Shown: positions 13,828 to 15,955 of the stretch, piece by piece
Layout: each line of letters starts with the position of its first letter
Numbering within the stretch: the stretch's first letter is position 1
NCBI GenBank assembly: GCA_000402355.1
Contig: AQRS01000041.1
Span: forward strand, 43,729-59,683
DNA: 15,955 nucleotides
Direction of reading: 5' to 3'
Source: Candidatus Iainarchaeum andersonii SCGC AAA011-E11
GTDB taxonomy: Archaea; Iainarchaeota; Iainarchaeia; Iainarchaeales; Iainarchaeaceae
Notes under the pieces: generated by a model
Seen by the model: the letters and a program-made list of their open reading frames with translations, nothing else
What the model was told of the DNA's origin: nothing
The model's database searches: none
Program-made: the position numbers and the translations under genes

Positions 13828-14049
13828 TCAAATCAGTTTCAGAAACTCTTCCCTTGAAAGCCCGGTTTGTTTCAGGATAGAAAGCAAAGTTCCGGGAACA
13901 ATAACCCTGTGGTTCGGGACTACTGCCCTCCTGAATGGCCCCTTGCTTTCCCTTAAAATGAAATGCCCGCCGGTCCGGTGGTCAACCTCGAACCCCGCTT
14001 TTTTCAAGGCCTTTATCACTTTGATGCCAGAGAGAACCGGAAGTTTCAT
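13828..14049 (-). CDS. hicA: HicA family mRNA interferase toxin
   Basis: A 73-aa protein with the complete HicA signature: LPVLSGIKVIKALKKAGFE, then GGHFIL with the catalytic histidine (H29), then the VVPNHR strand and a terminal helix (ILKQTGLSREEFLKLI). It has a double-stranded-RNA-binding-like fold and cleaves mRNA and other RNAs independently of, or with, ribosomes. I start it at ATG 14049 (MKLPVLSG), the usual family start. A GTG at 14058 would add three residues. It follows hicB by about 55 nt on the same strand, the less common hicB-hicA order. Residues look intact, so it is probably an active toxin. Confidence 0.9.
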   Translation of the reverse strand: MKLPVLSGIKVIKALKKAGFEVDHRTGGHFILRESKGPFRRAVVPNHRVIVPGTLLSILKQTGLSREEFLKLI

Positions 14050-14104
14050 CAAAACCACTAAAATCCAGAAAAAACTGAGAAAATAAAAGAAAACAGTAAT
14101 ACTG

Positions 14105-14332
14105 TCAGGCTACTGAAACCGCTTCAATTTCCACTTTTCTTTTGAACACTTTTTCTTCTGGGTGCTTCTTTATGCTTTCCAGATAGCCGCTGATTGCATC
14201 CTTAATATTTTTGAGGGCTTGTGCCTTTGTCTTCCCCTGGGAAATGCAGCCCGGCAAAGCCGGAACTTCAACAACATACCAGCCGGTTTCGACATCCTTG
14301 GCTAAAACAACCTTATACTCCATATAAACCAT
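14105..14332 (-). CDS. hicB: HicB family antitoxin
   Basis: A 75-aa HicB core domain (partially degraded RNase H fold): YKVVLAKDVETGWYVVEVPALPG, the G-x-T-x-x-E/A-A-L motif as QGKTKAQAL, then NIKDAISGYLESIKK. It has no C-terminal DNA-binding domain, so it is the short form that blocks HicA directly, and autoregulation would need another route. The open frame extends upstream across the tRNA gene, but the true start is ATG 14332 (or 14323): a TATA box at 14353-14366 puts the transcript start at about 14333. It is upstream of hicA within the tRNA-flanked island, where it could stabilise the insertion. Confidence 0.88.
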   Translation of the reverse strand: MVYMEYKVVLAKDVETGWYVVEVPALPGCISQGKTKAQALKNIKDAISGYLESIKKHPEEKVFKRKVEIEAVSVA

Positions 14333-14352
14333 AGGGATTAGTGCATCCGAAC

Positions 14353-14366
14353 TTTTTATATATTTG
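14353..14366 (-). promoter_or_regulatory. TATA box of hicBA
   Basis: On the minus strand AAATATATAAAAA is centred about 26 nt before the ATG at 14332, predicting a leaderless mRNA and fixing the hicB start. Confidence 0.6.
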
Positions 14367-14376
14367 TTTTGGCAAT

Positions 14377-14393
14377 AAAAAAAGAAAAAAAAG
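14377..14393 (-). terminator. poly-T terminator of tRNA-Gln
   Basis: On the minus strand two long T-runs split by one C follow about 10 nt after the tRNA 3' end. Confidence 0.55.
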
Positions 14394-14402
14394 TTGCCTG
14401 AA

Positions 14403-14519
14403 TAGCCCCGCCCGGATTCGAACCGGGGTATACAGCTCCAGAGGCTGTCATCCTTTCGGCAGAAACCAGCACTTACACAAATGTAAACTGTATCTCTTTG
14501 GCCGCTAGACGACGGGGCT
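14403..14519 (-). tRNA. tRNA-Gln (CUG anticodon) with a 44-nt D-loop intron
   Basis: On the minus strand, acceptor AGCCCCG/CGGGGCT, D-stem GTCT/GGAT, anticodon stem ACAGC/GCTGT with loop CTCTGGA (anticodon CTG), variable loop ATAC and T-arm CCCGG-TTCGAAT-CCGGG form a complete cloverleaf. The discriminator is A and CCA is not encoded. The D-loop is interrupted by 14455-14498. A bulge-helix-bulge can be drawn: CGGC pairs with GCCG as the 4-bp centre, the 3-nt bulges are CAA and AAA, and inside is a 6-pair helix (AGAGAU with GUUUCU). Cutting both bulges after the second base leaves a 73-nt tRNA with D-loop AGCGGCCAA, a normal archaeal tRNA-Gln loop. Its 3' half is the source of the duplicated att sequences. 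Confidence 0.88.
14455..14498 (-). other. non-canonical tRNA intron (D-loop)
   Basis: A 44-nt insertion between about tRNA positions 20 and 21, far from the usual 37/38 site. It folds into an internal stem-loop (TTACA/TGTAA) beyond the bulge-helix-bulge. The splice points are predicted from the fold; AAAG-like repetition at the borders leaves an uncertainty of one or two bases. Confidence 0.75.
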
Positions 14520-14692
14520 ACTAAGAACAACTTTAACGGCATCAGTTAACCTAGCGAATTTAACCGGATGCCTGAAACTAATCAATCTGGCAAACTTTAA
14601 AACACTATCCTTGGAACGGAGCAGCCAAAATTAACTTTCACAAAAACGCGTTTTGAGAACCTTTATTAACTAAAAAAAACCTTTATTCTGCT

Positions 14693-14935
14693 ATGGCCAA
14701 GCGCAACGAGAGCATCGAGGGGCTGAAGCAGATTGCCGCGAAAAACAAGCAGCACGAGCTCGAAAAAATTCTTGGAAACATGGTTGTGAAGCTGCGCGAA
14801 ATAGAGGACATCAGGGCGCAGGTGGAAAAGGAGCAGTACAGCGGCGGCATCCCGATTGAAAAGGCAAGGGAAATGCTGGAGGAAATAAAGGTTCCGAGCC
14901 TCGCAATGATAATGGAAGAAAAAAAGAAGCGCTGA
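14693..14935 (+). CDS. small coiled-coil hypothetical protein
   Basis: An 80-aa charged, mostly helical protein with no family I recognise. Residues 1-45 (ESIEGLKQIAAKN, then HELEKILGNMVVKLREIEDI) have a heptad-like hydrophobic pattern suited to a coiled coil. A GGIPIEKAREMLEEI segment and a Lys-rich C-terminus follow. It has no signal, membrane segment or cysteine. A CTTTATTAAC TATA-like box at 14661-14670 lies about 27 nt before the ATG, so the mRNA is probably leaderless. The DUF192 gene follows after 6 nt, so the two are likely cotranscribed. Codon use matches the chromosomal genes rather than the island. Confidence 0.75.
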   Translation: MAKRNESIEGLKQIAAKNKQHELEKILGNMVVKLREIEDIRAQVEKEQYSGGIPIEKAREMLEEIKVPSLAMIMEEKKKR

Positions 14936-14941
14936 TTCAAA

Positions 14942-15295
14942 ATGCCACTAATTAATTCAGCGAGCGGAAAAACTATTTCTAAAAATGTTCATTTTGCAAA
15001 AACTTTTTTTCAAAAATTTAAGGGTTTAATGTTTGAGCGCGCAGATAATTTTGATTACGCGCTCGTTTTTGAACTGCCCCGCGAATCAAGGCTCGGCGCG
15101 AGCGTGCACATGTTCTTCGTTTTTTTTCCTATTGGAATTGTTTTTTTGGATTCGGAGAAAAAAGTCGTTGATAAGGCTGTTTTGAAGCCGTGGATGCTGA
15201 ATTATACTCCAAAGAAAGCCGCAAAGTATTTTGTCGAGCTACAGCCCGAAAAAATTTCAGAAATAAAATTAGGGGAAAAGCTTGAGTGGAAATAA
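14942..15295 (+). CDS. DUF192 family protein
   Basis: A 117-aa DUF192 (COG1430) protein. The family hallmarks are FFQKFKGLMFERADNFDYALVFE near the N-terminus, the central SVHMFFVFFPIGIVFLDSEKKVVD strand-turn-strand, the LKPWML turn, and KYFVELQPEKISE with GEKLEW at the end. DUF192 proteins are small beta-rich proteins of unknown biochemical function, often exported in bacteria. This one has no signal peptide and is probably cytosolic. It is second in a two-gene plus-strand unit and converges on the lipoprotein gene. Confidence 0.9.
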   Translation: MPLINSASGKTISKNVHFAKTFFQKFKGLMFERADNFDYALVFELPRESRLGASVHMFFVFFPIGIVFLDSEKKVVDKAVLKPWMLNYTPKKAAKYFVELQPEKISEIKLGEKLEWK

Positions 15296-15304
15296 CAGGA
15301 TAAA

Positions 15305-15337
15305 TAAAAAAAAGTTTCGGGAAAAATTTTCCCGAAA
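15305..15337. terminator. bidirectional hairpin terminator
   Basis: Arms 15315-15325 (TTTCGGGAAAA) and 15327-15337 are perfect complements around one base. On the minus strand a T8 run (15305-15313 region) follows. The site lies between the ends of the convergent DUF192 and lipoprotein genes. Confidence 0.65.
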
Positions 15338-15339
15338 AA

Positions 15340-15705
15340 TCATTGCGTCGTTCCGAGATTGAATTCCTGGCGCGTTCCGTCGGGGCCTATCAGTACCATT
15401 GAGACGTTTTTGCCATCCTTGTCGAAGTAGTACTCTACAGTGGCCTGGCCGTCCTCGGTATTCATTTGGTAGTTTGCTTTGCACCTTCCATCAGCCTGCA
15501 CGCCTTCAATTGTATAGTTCGCATTTCCCTGCGGACCCGCTGCGTTCCATTGGGCTCCGGGAGTGCACCAGCCTGAAGTAAGACCTGTATTTGTTGTGAC
15601 TGTTGTGCCGTCCGGGCCTACATATGTGTTTGTCCCAGGGGCGGCGCAGCCTGCAAGTGCCACTATGAGCGATAAAAGGACCGTTGAAAATAATGTTGTG
15701 TTCAA
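15340..15705 (-). CDS. small secreted lipoprotein
   Basis: A 121-aa protein with a lipoprotein signal: MNTTLFSTVLLSLIVALAGC, lipobox LAGC, lipidated C20. The mature part is short and beta-rich, with two similar GPDGT turns (about 30-34 and 108-112), two further cysteines that could pair, and a YYFDKDGKNVSMVLIG hairpin. I do not recognise a family. It would be anchored to the outer face of the membrane. The start is TTG at 15705, supported by a perfect GGAGGTGA (15710-15717) 4 nt upstream; there is no ATG that would preserve the signal peptide. A TATA box (AAATTATAAA, 15751-15760) gives a leader of about 25 nt. The IS element ends about 18 bases upstream of this box. Confidence 0.8.
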   Translation of the reverse strand: MNTTLFSTVLLSLIVALAGCAAPGTNTYVGPDGTTVTTNTGLTSGWCTPGAQWNAAGPQGNANYTIEGVQADGRCKANYQMNTEDGQATVEYYFDKDGKNVSMVLIGPDGTRQEFNLGTTQ

Positions 15706-15709
15706 TTTT

Positions 15710-15717
15710 TCACCTCC
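15710..15717 (-). promoter_or_regulatory. Shine-Dalgarno GGAGGTGA deciding a TTG start
   Basis: An extended match to the archaeal anti-Shine-Dalgarno ends 4 nt before the TTG at 15705, which supports that unusual start for the lipoprotein. Confidence 0.8.
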
Positions 15718-15777
15718 AAAAAAGCAATGTAGAGATTGATGCTCTGCAGCTTTATAATTTTGACCATTTAGGAAGGC

Positions 15778-15955
15778 GTGAATTACCCACCCCTAAAGGG
15801 GTGGGCTTCTCTTCACGCCGCCCACTTCTGTAGAGTCGTTTGATGGATGTCTCCTTGCGCCCTCACATATCTGCGTTCTACTTCAATGTCTACGCCGATG
15901 TTTCGGCAGAAGCTACCTCGACTCCAGAAGTGGCTACCCCAGTAGCGCTTCCTCA
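15778..15955 (-). mobile_element. IS200/IS605 family element, right end, partial
   Basis: The segment from the GTGAATT at 15778 to the window edge contains a terminal hairpin (arms 15786-15793 and 15798-15805, TAAA loop) and the end of a tnpA gene on the minus strand. The hairpin is the right-end type recognised by Y1 transposases. The left end and most of the element are outside the window, so the presence of tnpB is unknown. Confidence 0.8.
15813..15955 (-). CDS. tnpA: IS200/IS605 TnpA (Y1 transposase), C-terminal fragment
   Basis: Reading in from the window edge on the minus strand, 46 codons end at TGA (15813-15815). They encode KRYWGSHFWSRGSF, matching the YWGxHFWxRGYF block of HUH transposases, then ERRYVRAQGD, aligning with the YxxxQ helix that carries the catalytic tyrosine. 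The single-stranded DNA nicking histidines (HUH) would be upstream, outside the window. The gene is cut by the window edge, not visibly broken. Its stop lies about 8 bases from the terminal hairpin, as usual for tnpA-only elements. Confidence 0.85.
   Translation of the reverse strand, partial: RKRYWGSHFWSRGSFCRNIGVDIEVERRYVRAQGDIHQTTLQKWAA

Larger units (their letters stand above)
12662..14449. mobile_element. putative integrative-element remnant at tRNA-Gln
   Basis: About 1.7 kb is bounded by perfect 55-bp direct repeats of the tRNA-Gln 3' half. The intact tRNA sits at the right end, in the orientation expected for integration into the tRNA 3' end. Inside are an unrecognised A/T-rich gene (12776-13747), a degenerate third tRNA-end copy (13786-13816) and hicBA (13828-14332). 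No integrase, replication or virion gene is visible, so it is a decayed or non-autonomous remnant. The internal copy suggests two successive insertions. Confidence 0.65.

Noticed and set aside
14453..14495. Intron placed in the anticodon stem of tRNA-Gln instead of the D-loop
   Set aside because: An ACAG repeat permits such an excision, but it leaves a poor D-stem and no bulge-helix-bulge. The D-loop solution fits both.
14333..14542. Upstream extension of the hicB open frame to 14542
   Set aside because: It runs through the tRNA-Gln gene and its promoter region. The HicB domain begins at 14332, which a TATA box supports.
15778..15955. tnpB or an associated guide RNA at the IS end
   Set aside because: The visible reading frame is clearly TnpA. 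No TnpB sequence is present within the window.

Overview
The window looks like an archaeal chromosome fragment, and I infer a small-genome DPANN-type lineage (Diapherotrites or Micrarchaeota-like) with low certainty. The archaeal evidence is a geranylgeranyl reductase-family flavoprotein, a Dpo4/Dbh-type polymerase ending in a PCNA-box-like tail, a tRNA-Gln interrupted by an intron with a bulge-helix-bulge fold, TATA boxes about 25 nt upstream of leaderless starts, and poly-T terminators. Genes are tightly packed and no gene-free stretch reaches 300 bases. The window starts inside a 71-bp tandem duplication and ends inside an IS200/IS605 transposase gene, so it may be a whole contig whose ends lie in repeats.

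Layout. 1-4387 is a nucleotide-sugar and glycan region: a GT2 glycosyltransferase and a UDP-glucuronate decarboxylase-like enzyme (minus), a SAM methyltransferase (plus), then a sugar nucleotidyltransferase and UDP-glucose 6-dehydrogenase (minus). Together they suggest UDP-glucose to UDP-glucuronate to UDP-xylose-type sugars feeding a lipid-linked or surface glycan. 4546-6410 holds a DUF2283-like protein, a DUF433/DUF5615 toxin-antitoxin pair and a second sugar nucleotidyltransferase. The TA pair appears to have split off the promoter and first codons of that nucleotidyltransferase. 6469-9608 encodes a DedA membrane protein and a large secreted, C-terminally anchored Fn3/Ig-like protein rich in N-glycosylation sequons, a plausible substrate of the glycan genes.

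9683-12022 carries the GGR-family reductase and DNA polymerase IV, separated by a ~95-bp MITE-like IS200/IS605 relic with two covarying hairpins. 12023-12226 is a repeat-rich zone between convergent genes, probably a two-way terminator. 12227-12562 is a DUF4870-like membrane protein.

12662-14519 is the most unusual part. A tRNA-Gln(CUG) gene has a 44-nt intron in its D-loop. Its 3' half is duplicated perfectly (55 bp) 1.7 kb away, with a third degenerate copy between them. The intervals hold an unrecognised, A/T-rich 323-aa gene and a hicBA toxin-antitoxin pair. This reads as two stacked remnants of tRNA-targeted integrative elements without a visible integrase. The window closes with a small coiled-coil protein, a DUF192 protein, a lipoprotein and the partial IS element.
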